A stretch of DNA of 64,000 nucleotides from positions 62,001 through 126,000 of the forward strand of contig JAPYMA010000120.1 of the NCBI GenBank assembly GCA_035041965.1, written 5' to 3'. Of the stretch, positions 24,928-38,891 are shown one piece after another. This DNA comes from Anisakis pegreffii. Lineage: Eukaryota; Nematoda; Chromadorea; Rhabditida; Anisakidae. Numbering within the stretch: position 1 is the first letter of the stretch; every line of letters begins with the position of its first letter. The notes under the pieces were generated by a model. That model made no database searches and was not told the DNA's origin. It was given only the letters and a program-made list of their open reading frames with translations. Both the position numbers and the translations under genes were made by a program.

Positions 24928-27900
24928 CCTATTGGGAAGTTGATACAATGAGGATGCATTTCCAGCAGACCAATGAATTAGCAATGAATTGACTTCATTA
25001 TCCTCTCATGTATACGACTTACACATAATAATAGCAGTCACTACGACAATCACAGCTAATTATTCGCTTCATTTCCAATTCACAATGCTCTTCGGTCACC
25101 CCAAAGCATCATACTATCATTATATTTCGAAAGATGGCCCATTTTCACCTTTCACGATCCCTCTTATCGAGAAAGTGGAGTTTGCACCAACTAAAGTTTG
25201 ATGCAGACACAAAAGTTTGAATCTTTCTCACGATCAGCTTATTGTTAGTTTGAACATTTGAATCAGACGCGCAACTTTGAAACATTCTTCTCGAACGCAA
25301 AAGTTTGAATCATTTATGACTAGATATCATGGAAATTACGAAACATATCCACATAACGTGAACACTGGATTAGAAGATTACAAATTCTATCACTTCGTGA
25401 TAGGGCATTACATCGCAACTATTTTACGTTAAGCGTTCATGTCGCAACTATTTTGCACAGAAACAAAGCTCAACGATATACCAATGACGATTTTCAACTG
25501 TAGTTTTTATCTTTTCGGTCAATCGGAAAAATGTTCACATAGCACTCAGATTACAATTAGTCATTCTGAAAAGCATACGATTAGCAGATAGGAGCAGTGC
25601 TGCGAGAAAAGAATTATCTAGCAGATAAAATCGCTCAGTCGAGGAGCAGTACTGCGATTTTTCATGCCTCTTCTCAGCCTGAATGACCCAACTTAAGCTC
25701 AGTGTATGTTCAGCTCTGCGAAAGATCAAATTTCATTTCTTCTTACCATTTCTCAAATGAGATTCTCGCTAGTGAGGGAAATAATTGTGCTGTTGGCGGA
25801 TAATACTTCATTTATAGATATATGGTATGCCGTTCCTATTTTATGCATAATGCTACACCAGATTTATACGCGATTATATCTAATTTTCTGAAGGAATTTT
25901 ATCTGAAAATGGCATATGAAATACCATCAGAAAATTATCACGTCTTGGAACCAGGTGTTACCCATTAACAACATATGCACATTTATTCTTTGACAGAAAT
26001 AGAGAATCTGCTGAATTGAATGTTTTGAACAAATGATAGAGTTTATTGCTGGAGCAGGTTAGCCTCCTCCACACAGAGCATTTCCGTACAATCTCGATTT
26101 ATATCAAAAATACTGCAGATAATAGTTTAAGTGCTTGATATTTTTCTTATACATTGAGAATTGCCGTTTTTTAAGGTGTTGAGATATTCAATTTGTAGAT
26201 CGCTTTATATTCTTGGATTAGTAACGAAATGTAGTTATCAGTTAACAATACCACTGCTGATACATTTTCGTTACTAATACTCAGTTAGCAATACCATCGC
26301 TAACTACGTATCAGCAACGAAAATGCACTAACACAGAAAGATAGAGATAATTTGAGCCAGTCAACTACGACCTCAATCTTGTTTCATGTTGCCCAAATGC
26401 ATACAACTTTTCCGTGCTTAACAAAATGACAGTCCAACGCGTGAGTTCGCTCAATTAAACACAATCCGTTTCGTAATCGTCATGAATTAGCGAGACGAGT
26501 ATATCATCCTCTTACTTAATATATCAAGAACATATTGTGCATGACGAATATTATGAAATGATGAGTTCCCATGTTTAACAGTTATTTATTCTCAGAAACG
26601 TTCGTAACTGCCTGCAACTATGTAAGATGTACCCTAGTCGCATAACTCGAGGACCACTCTATCCGATGATGTGAGCAATTAATAAAAGTGTTGATCAAAA
26701 CTGAACAAAAGCTAATAGCTTTACAGTGATGTTATTTGAATTCATTACTTGATCGTCATAGGCATCAAATGAATGCAGTTCAGTATTGTAACGAAATCGT
26801 TCAGCTGTATGACACATCCTATGAAGTTCTGTGATATCTGTAGCTCCAATTGTAAGTATTATCGGTTTGTCGCACATATGCTCTGTGATGTTACAGAAAC
26901 TGTCCTAGTTGATGGTGTAATGAATTCATGAGTTGCTGAACATACATGTTGTTGTTTTCAAATAGCACTCCCAATATCCCATAGAGATGTGTGGAAAATA
27001 TTCGACGAGGAATACACTTTGCACTTATCGTTAGTACATTTCACAAGTACTACACACCCGTTTGCAAACATCATGAGTTATTTTTGCATTTCTTGGAAGA
27101 GATCAGTTGAATCACTAGCGATTCGTTTTTTTCCAAACTATTCATCTGACAAATAAGGGAGTTGGTGTTCGTTGAATAAATGAAGCTATCGAGTGAAGTT
27201 TGGAAAAACCTTTATCACAGATACAAAACAATCGCAACATTAGAATATTTTTGATCATTACAACACAATGAAATATCCAAGCAATAAACCAACGGAAAAC
27301 CTTTGGCACAAAATAAATTAGAGATTGGAGTTACAAAAGTGATATTTAGCGAATTTACAGGTTTGATTACAAAATTATTTTAGTGATGAGGACGCTTCAA
27401 AGTAACACTTTTCAATTTTTTCCTTCAGCACCGAGAATTAAACATTGCCCAATTCGAACAGTAAAAATTATACAATGTAATTGAGATTGCAACGAAATGA
27501 TATCGGCTCAATGTTCGTTTTAATCATTCAAAACAGTTTGGAAATATTTTGAAGAAACCAAAAATATGTCTTAAAATTCACAAATGAACGCGATATAACT
27601 CGCAATCAACGACACAACCGAAAACAAACAAATGATCGACAGAATAACAGCCACTGAATGACAAGAAATAAACAATAGCCACTGAAATTCAAAATTACAA
27701 TTTCTTCTTGACCAATTGCTCCAATCGACGCATACTCGAATCACCAATACTTTCAAGTGCAGAGAATGCTGACGATTGTGCGACTGCTGAAAATTATACG
27801 AAGTGAATGCGCAATCTCTTGCAATGTAAAATGCATCATGCTGAAAACTACACATTGTGCCATCCATAACAAATAACACAACAGAAACGTGAAATATTTC

Positions 27901-27929
27901 GTTTCAACTTTATTTTTCTTGCGTACTCC
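24928..27929. other. Intergenic between VPS53 and ACBP genes
   Basis: This stretch lies downstream of VPS53 and upstream of the acyl-CoA-binding gene, both on the minus strand. No conserved exon was seen. It contains a hairpin at 26217-26278 and a short repeated AAAAGTTTGAATC-like motif around 25190-25300. A minus-strand AATAAA near 27910 suits VPS53. Confidence 0.5.
26217..26278. repeat. Small palindrome (17-bp arms)
   Basis: ATTAGTAACGAAATGTA at 26217-26233 is the reverse complement, bar one bulged base, of 26261-26278; the loop is 27 bases. A similar AACGAAAATG motif follows at about 26316. It may be a tiny foldback element or a relic of one. Confidence 0.7.
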
Positions 27930-30900
27930 TTATAAATTTTCTACGATGGAGATAACGTCTAAAAGAATGAATCAGTGATTATGAAGGATGACAATGCGAA
28001 TAATGATTTTAAAAAATAATAGTAATAAAAGCAATCATGGGATAAATAAACAAATAAACTGATTAATTAATGAATAGATAGATAAATGAATGAATAGATA
28101 AGAACAGTCGGAAGCGGCAAACAAAACCTGAATTAAGATTCGAAGTAGCAGGCGAATGTCCTTCTATTTGCGTACGATAGAGCTGGATGATTGACGTTTG
28201 TTCTTGGCGTCGTATCGCCTTCATTTCGAGGACTTTCTGCAGCTCCGATGAATCTGACTCGGGTAACAATCGCGAATATGCAGACACAAAATCTTCTGCT
28301 GAGTTCGTCTCTGACATTACCATCTGCAAGCAAGCGATAAGTTGACAGAGCACAAAAAATTCAACACTTCAAACTGCGTAAAAATACTCACTACATCAAG
28401 AAATGATGGCATATTTGATAAGCCACATTATAGCTAGCACAACACTTAATCTCAAAATCATCAAGTTCGTGCGAAAAGCCGATGTTTAAATCGTTCATCC
28501 ATACAATTACAATCGTAGTTTCGAAAGCGATACCTTCAGAATCATTTCTGCTTTTGTCATTGTTTTAACCACTCCATTCGTATAAACAGTCGGTGGTTTA
28601 GTGCTGATTGACGATTCCACGGATGGCATCGACAAGAGAAACGTTTTCAGTGAATGCGTATCGAGTAAAAGTTGCTCGGCACCGGTCAAACTCACTGGAC
28701 GACATCTGCAAAGCATTGCGTAAAATAGTTAGTAAACACGTCGAATATATCGAATAACAAACTTAACAATTATGAATGCTTTCGATGTGAATTACAAATT
28801 CGTTAGTGGTAGTCGATATGGAAATTCGTCAAGTTGGAATCAATAAAATATCAAAAGTATCATGAGTTTCTTCTTCAAAGCGAATATTTTAAAATCTGTG
28901 CAATTACTGCATCGAATAATTCACACAAAATCAGACCTGAATAAAGCACCAAGAAATTTGTTGACAAGTTGTGTGGCCAATTTGAGGCAAAAATGTGCAA
29001 AATATTTACGACGATCCGCGAAATAATCTCGAATCAACGGTACAGCCGAACGAAGATGTGAACGAATCGACGAGATATACGGCGATTCATCACCAACACT
29101 CTCGATTCCATTCCAACTGAAACAACGAAACATTTCTTTATTTTTTTGATTCTTCATTAAAAGTACCATTAATCATCTTACAGCGAAGTCAAAAACGCTT
29201 TTAAAAGCGTTACAATTGCTTGACTGATTGGGAGAAATGTAGATGAGAAATTGAGACTGAACGAATGGAATTAAGATGGAATGAACGAACTTTATTTTGA
29301 TCATTGCTTGAAGCGATGCATCGCACGTCGATTCTACGTCTTGAACCAACACCGATAATGCATTATTGGATATACTATAGAACAGTTCCATTTCTTGATT
29401 CAAATCGATACTCTGCAATTGATATCAGATTTGCTTTCATCAGTAAATAGAACTGGATTCCCACACTTTACTAATTTGACAATTTCGTTGTAAGCCTTGA
29501 ACACATTACGGATTATCTCTGATCGCTTAATGGCACAATTCACTTATCTCAACGTAACTATTGCTGATCACACACACTGTCATTCAGTTTAGGTCGAAAC
29601 TAAACTAATCCCAATCGCAAAAAATTGCTTCAACCTTCTTCACTTTGTCCTATTCATACCCAGAAATATAGCACCTACCTGAACACGTTGCTTGAGTTTC
29701 TCTTGAAGCTGTAGTATTGTTTCGGCACACCAATCCGCTGTGGCCAAAATGCAACAAGCGAAAAACTGTTGCTCTGTTGTTAAGCGAACCGCTGTTTCAT
29801 CACTAAAAGCCATCATCATTCACAGTCAAGTAAAAATAGAACAGACAAAACTTCCAATCGAATATTCGCTTAATTGTGAGAATGAAGATGAAGTAACTAC
29901 AAACCGCATTAAAGTTTGCAGAATTGAAGCCGATGATGACTGACTGGACGAAACCGATGGGAGAAAAGCCGTCAAACAGCCATGAGCATAACCACGCAAA
30001 CAACCACGTAACACGTCAACGAGGTCACTGAAGCTCAAAAATTAAAGCAATTCTCTCGAGTGCAATGTAAATGAAGAAAACCGAAAATTTCCATTGGGCT
30101 CAAAACCATTCGAAATATCGAAATGATGAAGCGTGGTAACATAGAAAAAAGAAAAAAAAACAAACTTAAGAAGCGCGCTAGGATTGGAACTGAGTTTTGA
30201 CGATTCCGCGATGATTTTCTTCAACAACAGAAACATATCAGCTGATGACGGCAGTGGATATGCGCTCGGTGCGGACTCTCTTGTGGGTCGTTCAGTGCCG
30301 TTCCGTATCTTCGTTATGCAACCTTCGATGAAATTGTCAAGATTCTTCTTCTGAGCAACGACCAACACATCCATATAATTGTCAAATACACGCCAGATTA
30401 TCTGCAAATATCATTTTGCAATATAATTTATGAAAGGACAATCCCAAAATCAAACACATTTCAACATATCAAACAACACAAAACGAGACAGGACAAATTT
30501 TTTAGAAGGCAAATAATGCGACGAAATTAAATCTCAGAAGGGTTCGTGAATTCAGCAACACAGCAGATGAAGGAAGCTCAGCAGTGAGATAAAGCTGAAC
30601 GTGATGAATAGCGAATGACGAAACAATAAAAATCTTATAAATCTATCAAAACCGAACAACAATTGTACAAAAACATTCAACAATACATTACCTTATCAAA
30701 ATTGAATCCTTCCTTAGCTGGAAATCGTTTGCATAATAAACTTTCGAACATAATCGTGTGATTAATAGCATGCGCTAAAACTTTGAATTCCAATTCAGCG
30801 CGTCTTCGACGCATCATTCTCTCCAACATTTCCCTATAAATCAATTCGTAACTATCCACATTTGATGACAACCAAAAATTCGCAATTAAGTTTTGGGAAA

Positions 30901-33014
30901 AACATTTCATTCAGGGAACATAATTGTAGAACCAAATAATGAGTGCTTATTATTTCAGATAGAATTTGAATTCTTTGCAAACATTAAAAAACAGAGTGAA
31001 ATAAATTGTTGAAGGAATTTTCATCAAGGAATAGAAGTGAACAGAGTGATGAGTGCGCAGAATCGTAACCTTGTCATATTGCAGTATTCAAGTGTAAGTC
31101 GTCTGCCCATTTCCCAGTCCGGTGGGAATATCTTCGCCATTCCGGAGCGTTCGAATTCAGTCAGTTTCTGAACAAACCAACGATACCTGCAAAACTTTCT
31201 TCAGTTTATTCCACTCAATCTAATATAATTCGAAAGTTTAGCCAAGTATGTTGATTGATGTTTTTTCAGAATGCTTTTCTGATCACAGAAAAGGATTCCC
31301 TCGAAACCGCAGACGAATTCTTGGCAGCACACTTGTCAAGTTCTCAAAAAAGTGATAAGAACAAAGAATCGACCTCATATCAATTTTGTCAATCCATGCA
31401 ATACTCTCACTTTCCCCATACAAAACTGCATATTCGGACAGTTGATGCTCAATAAACCATTTGCAAAAGTCCGATCGTACACCATTATCCAACGACGATG
31501 CAACTCGGCACATATCCGTTACGGATGAATTCAACGAGCCAGCCTAAATCAAAATCAATGCAGCCACTAAAACTAAGACGCAACGAAAGTGTGACGTTCA
31601 CTGCGTCGGCGAACAGGTTAATCGTTACGAGTACGACTAACTCAACAACAGATAATTTTTCTTGTCTATTCACAATCACAGAATCTGATCAAATATAGCC
31701 AACGATTGAACAAATTTTCGATGTTTTTTCTAATGGCCATTTTACAGAAAGATTCATCAAAACCTTGATCATTCGAATAACCTAAAATGGCAATCAAATT
31801 TGAAGGACTCTAAAATAGAGAAAAGAGAAATATGTTCTCTAAAGAAAAGATTGCTACATAAATATTCCTTCAATATGTTACCAATTAAGCAAGAATTACA
31901 AATTCGTTAACAAACGGAAGTGTATAAATTTGAACACAATGGAAATCCATCACACCTGGAAAGTGTGTTTGAGATCGGTAACGAGCTGGATTGCGAGTTT
32001 TTGCTTCAAACGTTCCAATTGTTCAGAAATATTCTTAATCTGTTCCACATCCATGTATGAATTGAAAAGCTGCAATACATTTAAGACGGCAGGTAACTGC
32101 GATGCTATATCTCCATATCGACGCTGTTCAATCCATGTACCTTAAAGTCAAATTCATCATCAAATCGATGTCAGATAACCTCTGATATACACTTTTGTGA
32201 ACGCACAAAACCATCTAATGGGAAACTAAAAGCTTTCAAGATGAATCTTCTAATGGTCATCAATTTTAACACTTTCGATCATATACCAAACGCTTGAATA
32301 CCAAACGCTTAAGCATTGAATGATATATTAACTTATGGACATTTACTCGTGGATTTAAAAAAACATTCTGATACTGAGTTAAAATTGATGAAAACATAAG
32401 AAATCGACCAAAAGCAAATCGAAATCCATACCAAGAGAATGAACACCAGTAAGCAGAATATGCAAATGGTGAAGTGTTTTGATGGACGCCGTAAGATTAC
32501 GTTTAGCAACATCAAGCTGTTTTATATCCCGAGTCATCTCTTGTACGACTGTCTCTGAGGATTGTGTCTTCAGATGAATGGCTTCGATACGTTGCTCAAG
32601 CTCACTCATCGCAGCATGTGCCTCAATTGTTCACAATATTTATTACTTATTACTGGTATTATTAAAAGTACTGCTATCATTACGTTAACTATGACATTAG
32701 AAAGTTTGCGCCAAAGATGATCGTCGGATCCAAACTCGGGACCGAGACTGCTAACTCAATAACAGATCAAGTACCTCAGCAAGAGCTCTATCACCGTCAT
32801 CACGTGCCGTGCCATGTGTCTCCACCAAATCGGCTAACTCACAATCCAACGAGACGAGTTCATTTTCGATTGACTGCATTACTGTGTCCAACTGTGACAA
32901 TGATTGTTCGGTCGGAAAGAGTGTGTTGATCTCATCGATCACGTCCATATCCGCACGACACAGCTCTGGTTTGTTCATGCCATCAATTACCTTGCGCACC
33001 TTAACTTCTTTCAT
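27930..33014 (-). CDS. vps-53: VPS53 subunit of GARP/EARP tethering complex
   Basis: The fourteen exons (5' to 3') are 33014-32775, 32621-32432, 32140-31956, 31543-31374, 31186-31070, 30833-30692, 30401-30166, 30027-29905, 29802-29679, 29412-29291, 29116-28937, 28705-28534, 28323-28128 and 27958-27930. They total 2226 nt, 741 residues, one frame. Diagnostic matches to animal VPS53 are [12 protein letters not shown] (N-terminal domain), [77 protein letters not shown] and the C-terminal [14 protein letters not shown]. The protein is a CATCHR-type, mostly helical rod. With VPS51/52/54 it tethers endosome-derived vesicles at the trans-Golgi, and with VPS50 it acts at recycling endosomes. It is somewhat shorter than human VPS53 at both ends. 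The ATG follows an acceptor ending 33024; a short out-of-frame ATG precedes it. AATAAA lies just past the stop. Confidence 0.96.
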
Positions 33015-34106
33015 TCATTTCAACTGTCTTCATTCAGAGATCATTTATGAATATGTAATATTAATTGTAATATCACCGACATAATTATCCGATGAATCTC
33101 AAACTATGACTTCTGCAAATACATCGACAATAATAAAAGTAAAACTGGTTAGAAACTGGGCAATAAATTCGCGAAGTAAATGTGAGAATATGAAATGAAC
33201 TCACTTCTGCTCAAATCTGACTTTAGGATTTAATATTAATATTTACAATAAATATTAAATATTAATTATTTATTAATATTCAAAAGTTCAACATTAATAT
33301 TTATATATTAACATTTGTTGATTTTTAATAGTGACTAGAGTTAACCTATTATCATTTGTTAGTCAATAATTAATTCATGAACAACACTTTAACGCAAATT
33401 CTATAGGGTTTGCAGGTCACAGGATATTTAGGAGAATATCAAGTTTAACCAGCTGATACTATCACCTCACCAAACGGAGCGAATTACTAAAAATTACCTT
33501 TTCAGAAAATTCCTCCGATGAGTTTTCATTTTGGTCAGCGGATTTCATTGCTTCGACAAATAAACAACCAATGAATCCCTTTATTACAGACGCGTCGTTA
33601 TACTGCTTTCATGCAGTCAATGTTGAAAGTTCCTCTGGAAGTAGTTTTTCAGCGAATCTGAAACAAAACAAAATACATTTGTGTCATCTGTTTATCTATA
33701 ACAACGTAACGCACACATCTGGGAAGGAGGATAATTTCTCAACGAAATGTTTAACGATTACTACAGATCTATTCATTCTCGTTTTTAATGATCTATTTCA
33801 TTAATTAATTCTGCACAAAAATAACAAGCAATCGTTTTCGTACCACTGAATTTATGCATGATAATTAATTAACGAAGACCATGACGATATACATTTTGAG
33901 AAAACGACAATGAAACAGATAAGTGAAATGCTAACACGGCCATGACCACTCATTTTTTAAACAAGTATATAAGTATTGCAGCATGACTACTAGCAGCGAA
34001 TTTGCAAGTGCATCTGCACCGCTTTGACTATAGCTTGAGGCGATTGAACGATTCTGTATCAAGTGTGCGCAGAATCGCTGTTTTAGATAAAAGCATCATT
34101 ATGGCA
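33015..34106. other. AT-rich upstream region of VPS53
   Basis: Apart from the candidate exon at 33498-33548 no gene is seen. 33230-33335 is an almost pure A/T tract of TAATATT-type words, low complexity. Confidence 0.5.
33498..33548 (-). other. Candidate upstream exon of unknown use
   Basis: A 17-codon stretch from ATG (MKSADQ...EEFSEK) ends at a good donor AAG|GTAATT in phase 0. It sits 480 bases upstream of the VPS53 start. An in-frame TGA just upstream of the VPS53 ATG, and the lack of a phase-matching acceptor, stop me joining it. It may be an alternative 5' exon or chance. Confidence 0.25.
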
Positions 34107-34666
34107 CAGTGGTTCTCACGTTCCAGTGTTCCATTACCCTTTTTGATGACCTAGCAGTCCGCCGTAACCCTCATTGTGTTCATCAGTGCTGCAGTCGAAT
34201 ATGATTGCATGAAGGCTCATGAAAAGTCTATGACACGCTCACTTCATACTGATTTAAATGGATTCTCATTCTTTTCAGACGTGTTCTATTCACTCTCATA
34301 GCTATTACATGCGAATATCGTTCTCTTGATGTGTTTTTCTCATTCACTTCGTCTCTTTACACTTCACAGTTCGAATCAATTTCTTATTCTGTAGCATGTA
34401 CTATTTATTGGATGCGTTGACAACCGAAATCAACAATACAGCAATTGTTCGACAGTCTAATAAACAATTAGAGAGTGTATTTGATAGAATGAGAATTTGA
34501 CTTTAATTGTTGAGTGAAATGAATGAGAAATTAACAAAAGAGAATACTTTTGGTGATAAAAGCTATGAGAGTAATTATAGCAGCAAGGAAAAGAATGAAA
34601 ACCCTAATCGTAAGCCTAAGCTAAGTTACTCAAAATGGGTAATTTCGCCCCCTATGAGAACCACTG
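34107..34666 (-). mobile_element. Complete short hAT-like element (560 bp)
   Basis: The left end CAGTGGTTCTCACGTTC and the reverse complement of the right end (CAGTGGTTCTCATAGG) are inverted repeats of the hAT type. They are flanked by TTATGGCA (34099-34106) and TTATAGCA (34667-34674), an 8-bp target duplication with one difference. The interior is the reverse complement of parts of the elements at 42.5 and 52.6 kb. There is no transposase, so this is a non-autonomous element (MITE). Confidence 0.85.
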
Positions 34667-34859
34667 TTATAGCAGATAAGCGGGGAGGAAGCAAATGCAA
34701 TAAGATTAAATACCTTTAGAGCAAGAAGCGAAATAGGAAGATGTCTTAAGGAGAACAGAAGAATCTAATGAAAATACGCAAATGTACAATTATTCATTTC
34801 AACTCTGACTGATTCAGAATTCAGAGGAATTGATAATATGACCACGAAATTGAAAATTA

Positions 34860-35215
34860 CGAAATTTTTTCGTTAAAAATCTCCAGAATTGAATCAAAGA
34901 TTCCCAAAAACCATTCTTCTCGAATAGCCGAAATTAAAATTTCAAAAAATCATTCCACTGAAATGTATCGAAACAAAGTTCATGGGAAACCATTTTTCTG
35001 AAATTCGTGAATCCGACATTGCGAATAATTCTCTCATCGAAATTCCTCCAAAAAAATCCGTTCTTTCCGAATTATTGAAATTAAAATATCTAAAAAATTT
35101 TCCTTTCAAAAGTTGTGCGAACCAAATTTCCGGAAAATTGTTTTTTTGAAATGCCTGAGCCTAACATTCCAAAATATATCCCTTTTAAAATTCGTAAGAA
35201 AATTTAAACTCATTT
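34860..35215 (+). repeat. Degenerate ~149-bp direct repeat, 2+ copies
   Basis: Segments near 34914 and 35062 (TTCYCGAATA/TTCCGAATTA, GAAATTAAAATWTCWAAAAA) and near 34984 and 35133 (CATTTTTCTGAAATTCGTGA / TGTTTTTTTGAAATGCCTGA) are spaced about 149 bases apart. It is AT-rich, non-coding and old. Confidence 0.6.
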
Positions 35216-36316
35216 CGATTATCAGCAACTAAAATACGTAGAAAGCATGTGAGTAGAAAGCATTGGAGAAAATCACTCCACGTTACATTTATACATTTCA
35301 ACCCATATTCAGATTCAGCGTTCCGTTACCGATTCAGTACATGTCCATTGTTCTGATGACTAGTGAGTCGTGAAGAAACTTTTAAATATTTCAATATGGT
35401 GATTATTTAAGTAGATTTATAAGAATAGTATGACTGACGCAAGATTGTTTATGCAATGAGCCACTTGATTTGAATAGAGACCTATCCCGCAGAGGTTCAC
35501 TGAGAAAATGGTTCGAGGGATAGTTCGATGAGATGAACGAGATGGACAGGATTTTGTTGTTATGAGCTTAGAAGAATCGAGATTATTGGGTTGTGCAAGT
35601 GATGAATAGGAATAACTCAGTGCAGAAAGAAATTCTACGATTGCTAATTGTTAATTTCATTTTCTTGAAAGTGAGATGAAATCATACAGCCACTTGGCGT
35701 TTCTTGAAATCTTTTTTCCGCGTTTATTTTCGCACGACTTTTTGGATAAAGTCGGATGAAGTTAGCCGTTTTGAATTGTTATTTGTGACGATTGATATTC
35801 TGTTTGTAATGATAAGATTGCTACGATAATTGTTTTCAACGCATTTATATTATTGGTTTAATTACCCAAATTTGACATAAAAGATTAAAACGCAATTGAT
35901 CGTTACAATTGTTGTATAAACAAGAAGCCAGGTCACATCGTGGCGGGGAATAAAGCGATAGCGAATGGATAAACAGACATGTAATGTTGTCTTTTATGAT
36001 GACTCTTAAATTCTTTCGACTGAATAATCACTAAACACATTCGTTTAATTCAATCAACTTCAACAAAAAAGTGCATAATACTGATTGCATTTCAAAAATA
36101 ACCGTAATCAACATCAGAACTGTTAAAACATTTCAACGTTTCCATGATTATACCATCAAATTTTTAAGAGCATTTAAATCGAAGACAATCTTTAGCGTAA
36201 CAACGAATGATAAGCATCAATCATAACAACGAATGCTTTCCAGCATACAACTCCATGAATGCAATTTTGGTTTTATGGTGAATTGAAGAGGTTGATGACG
36301 ATTTCGATTTTTTCTT
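35216..36316. other. Intergenic, nothing recognised
   Basis: This is the downstream flank of the carrier gene. No exon, repeat family or RNA gene could be supported by eye. Confidence 0.5.
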
Positions 36317-38891
36317 TCAATCATTGTTTGATACTTTCAAAAATGTTTTAATTAAATTGCTCACGTAAAGAAATGCGTAATCATAAGTTGTGAAGCTTAT
36401 CGCTGCGGCCACTGGACCCTTAAATGAACTGATTTACGTTACACTCTGTTAAAATTTCAACTCCATGAGTGTGAAAATTTGTTCGCACGATATTCTGATG
36501 AAGTATTATCTCTTCAGATTTCAGAAGAAATAATAGGAAGACACGTGGAACACTCAAAATTTTCTGTTCTCTCATGTTTTGATAAACTTCTTTCGATTTT
36601 AGCCTGAACTGTTAGGAAAATGAGTGCTTACCTTGATCCAGTTCATACTTAAGCCTTTATAAAGTCCTCTAATAAAACCTTCATCTCTATAAATGACAAA
36701 CAACGTCACGATGACACTCTGCCCCGAGGGCACCCTGCCAGTTTGCATTCGTCTACGAACGATATCTAACGGATATGAAGTAGTTTGTCCTAATACACCC
36801 GAAACACCACCGAATAAAAGACGATGATATGGTGACGGTGCTTCACCAGTGCGCTCTGAAACATATTCATTCAATAATCCTCATGAAATATTCATTCGAT
36901 TACATCATACGACTGAATAATCATCTGAATTTATGAGCAATAAAGGAATAATATTCCTCTGAAAAATGGAAGCGTAACTCTTAATCACCTTGATAAAGAA
37001 GTTTCAATGTTCCAAAAGTGAAAAAACTCGCTCCCGTGTATTGCAACACCCCAAACAACGACGGTACAATACCATTGTAAAACGACCTGTAATTAAATGT
37101 ACATTCAAACCAAAGCCTATTGAACATATTCACTTAGCACAAAATTCTACTAAACGAAATTCGAATGGACATACGTAACCTTTAAGTGTTTAAGACTATC
37201 GAATGCAACTTATAAACCAAAAAATGTTCGGTTCGCTTGTACGAAACAGTGAAAAGCATAAATTGATAAGGTGTAATCACCGAAAACCCTCTTGTGAGTA
37301 CATCTTAACAAAGACAGATATCAACGTCCGATATTGTTTCGTTGTGGTGGTTGCTAGCCGAGCCTTGGCCGTATCCAACGGATATAAACACATCGTTGCC
37401 GTTAAACCAGCCATTGCTCCAGCCAAAAACCTCCGATACGGTGTATGCATTCTGCAATCTCAATTTCGTATGCTGATAGCTCTATTCAGGTTTATTGGAG
37501 CTGTCTTTTCTGATTGTGAAATATTCATTGGCAATATTCACTTTGCGAAGATTCATTCACCAATAAATTATTTTGCATTCACGATAAAACTGAACAGTTG
37601 TTTGAATAAATATTCATTATGTATCCTTATTGGTTGACGTAGAGAATATTGGTTGGTTCAGGTTGTTTCGATTTTATGTACTGACTTAATCAACTTTCAA
37701 TAATAACTCTCACAATTAGTTTCGAATGAAATTTCTCTTAAAACAAATTTTCTAGGTTTTGAGTGAAGTGGACAGCAAATGCTTCAATATAAATATTTGT
37801 ATGGATAGGTAATAAGGGTCCTTTGAGAATATTCATACGATTGAATTATTTTTTAAAATTAGAATGCGAGATTACCCGTTTGCATCGACATGCAATATTC
37901 TTTTGTATTGTTCATGAGATGCGAATTGTATGGCAGCGTATGGAACTACACGAACCATTGTGGCTGAATTTCCTCTCCATAACGATTTTAATCCACTTTT
38001 TTTGTACGTTTCTCGAAGGAAGTCTAATGCGGCCGAAAACGAGTAGCGATTGCTTGATGAAACTTCAAAACGAAATGAGGTTTTCATGCAGCTGATGAAT
38101 AATATTTTATTTAAGCACATTGGAAATGCTAATCAATTTTCAGTGCTCGACAGTGATCATTTACATAAAGCATTGTTAAGTGAAATCGCATTATTGCCTC
38201 ACAGTAGAGTTGGGTTGGATAGAATTCCCCGAGCTTGTTTTGTACCTGATCTAACCTACTTTCAGCAGTTTTTCATGTTTTAGAAAATCTTCTCGTATCA
38301 CTCGTAATATTGTTTAACATGATTTGTCCTTGAAACAAGCATTCGAAGGTAGATGGTAGTTGGCAATAAATGACTGATAAATGAGACTGTGACATGAGAA
38401 TGTTTCTAATGGATGACCACAGATTCATATTGAGGACTCAGTAAGAGCATGCTTATCGGTGTAGGGACTATGTGCGAGTGGTTTTTCATCCATTGATATT
38501 GCTTGCGATGACCCTCGAAGATGAACGTCTTGAATGCTAGTAATCCATGTGCATAAACTGATGTTTCGATATTGTACGATAAAACGGTCCTCTATTTATT
38601 AGCAAATGCTGCTGACATTGCAGAGAATGTGGCTGAAAGAACTCGGCGAACAAAGAAAACAGATGTATCACATGACGACGAATTCGATAATCATGAAGAA
38701 TTTGGTATCGTGTGTGCATGATACTGTTTTAGTCTGTTAGAAGAAGCAATTTTGAAATGAAAATGGTCACCTTGAAAATTAATTTTAGTTCGATCAAGCG
38801 GTGCGATTGTGGTCTTTGCTAGAGCACCGGCACATGCACCAGCCAGTAATGAAGCAACAATAGAAATTGGATTATCTTGTTGATTTTCACA
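36317..38891 (-). CDS. SLC25A42: Mitochondrial carrier, SLC25A42-like (N-term missing)
   Basis: The exons (5' to 3') are 38891-38771, 38062-37876, 37451-37281, 37086-36989, 36855-36632 and 36418-36317, with matching phases; 300 residues are covered. Three carrier repeats are visible, each with the Px[D/E]xx[K/R] signature: APLDRTK, YPLDTAK and [13 protein letters not shown]. Strong matches to SLC25A42 are [32 protein letters not shown] and [18 protein letters not shown]25A42 moves coenzyme A (and adenine nucleotides) across the inner mitochondrial membrane. Because related carriers (SLC25A16/24) share many motifs, the assignment rests on the near-identical [16 protein letters not shown] and GLYKGLS segments. 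The first exon with the start codon (about 20-40 residues) was not found; the acceptor at 38892 (TTTAAAG) marks the 5' limit of the model. Acceptors TTTAAG and TTGAAG are used. Confidence 0.9.
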
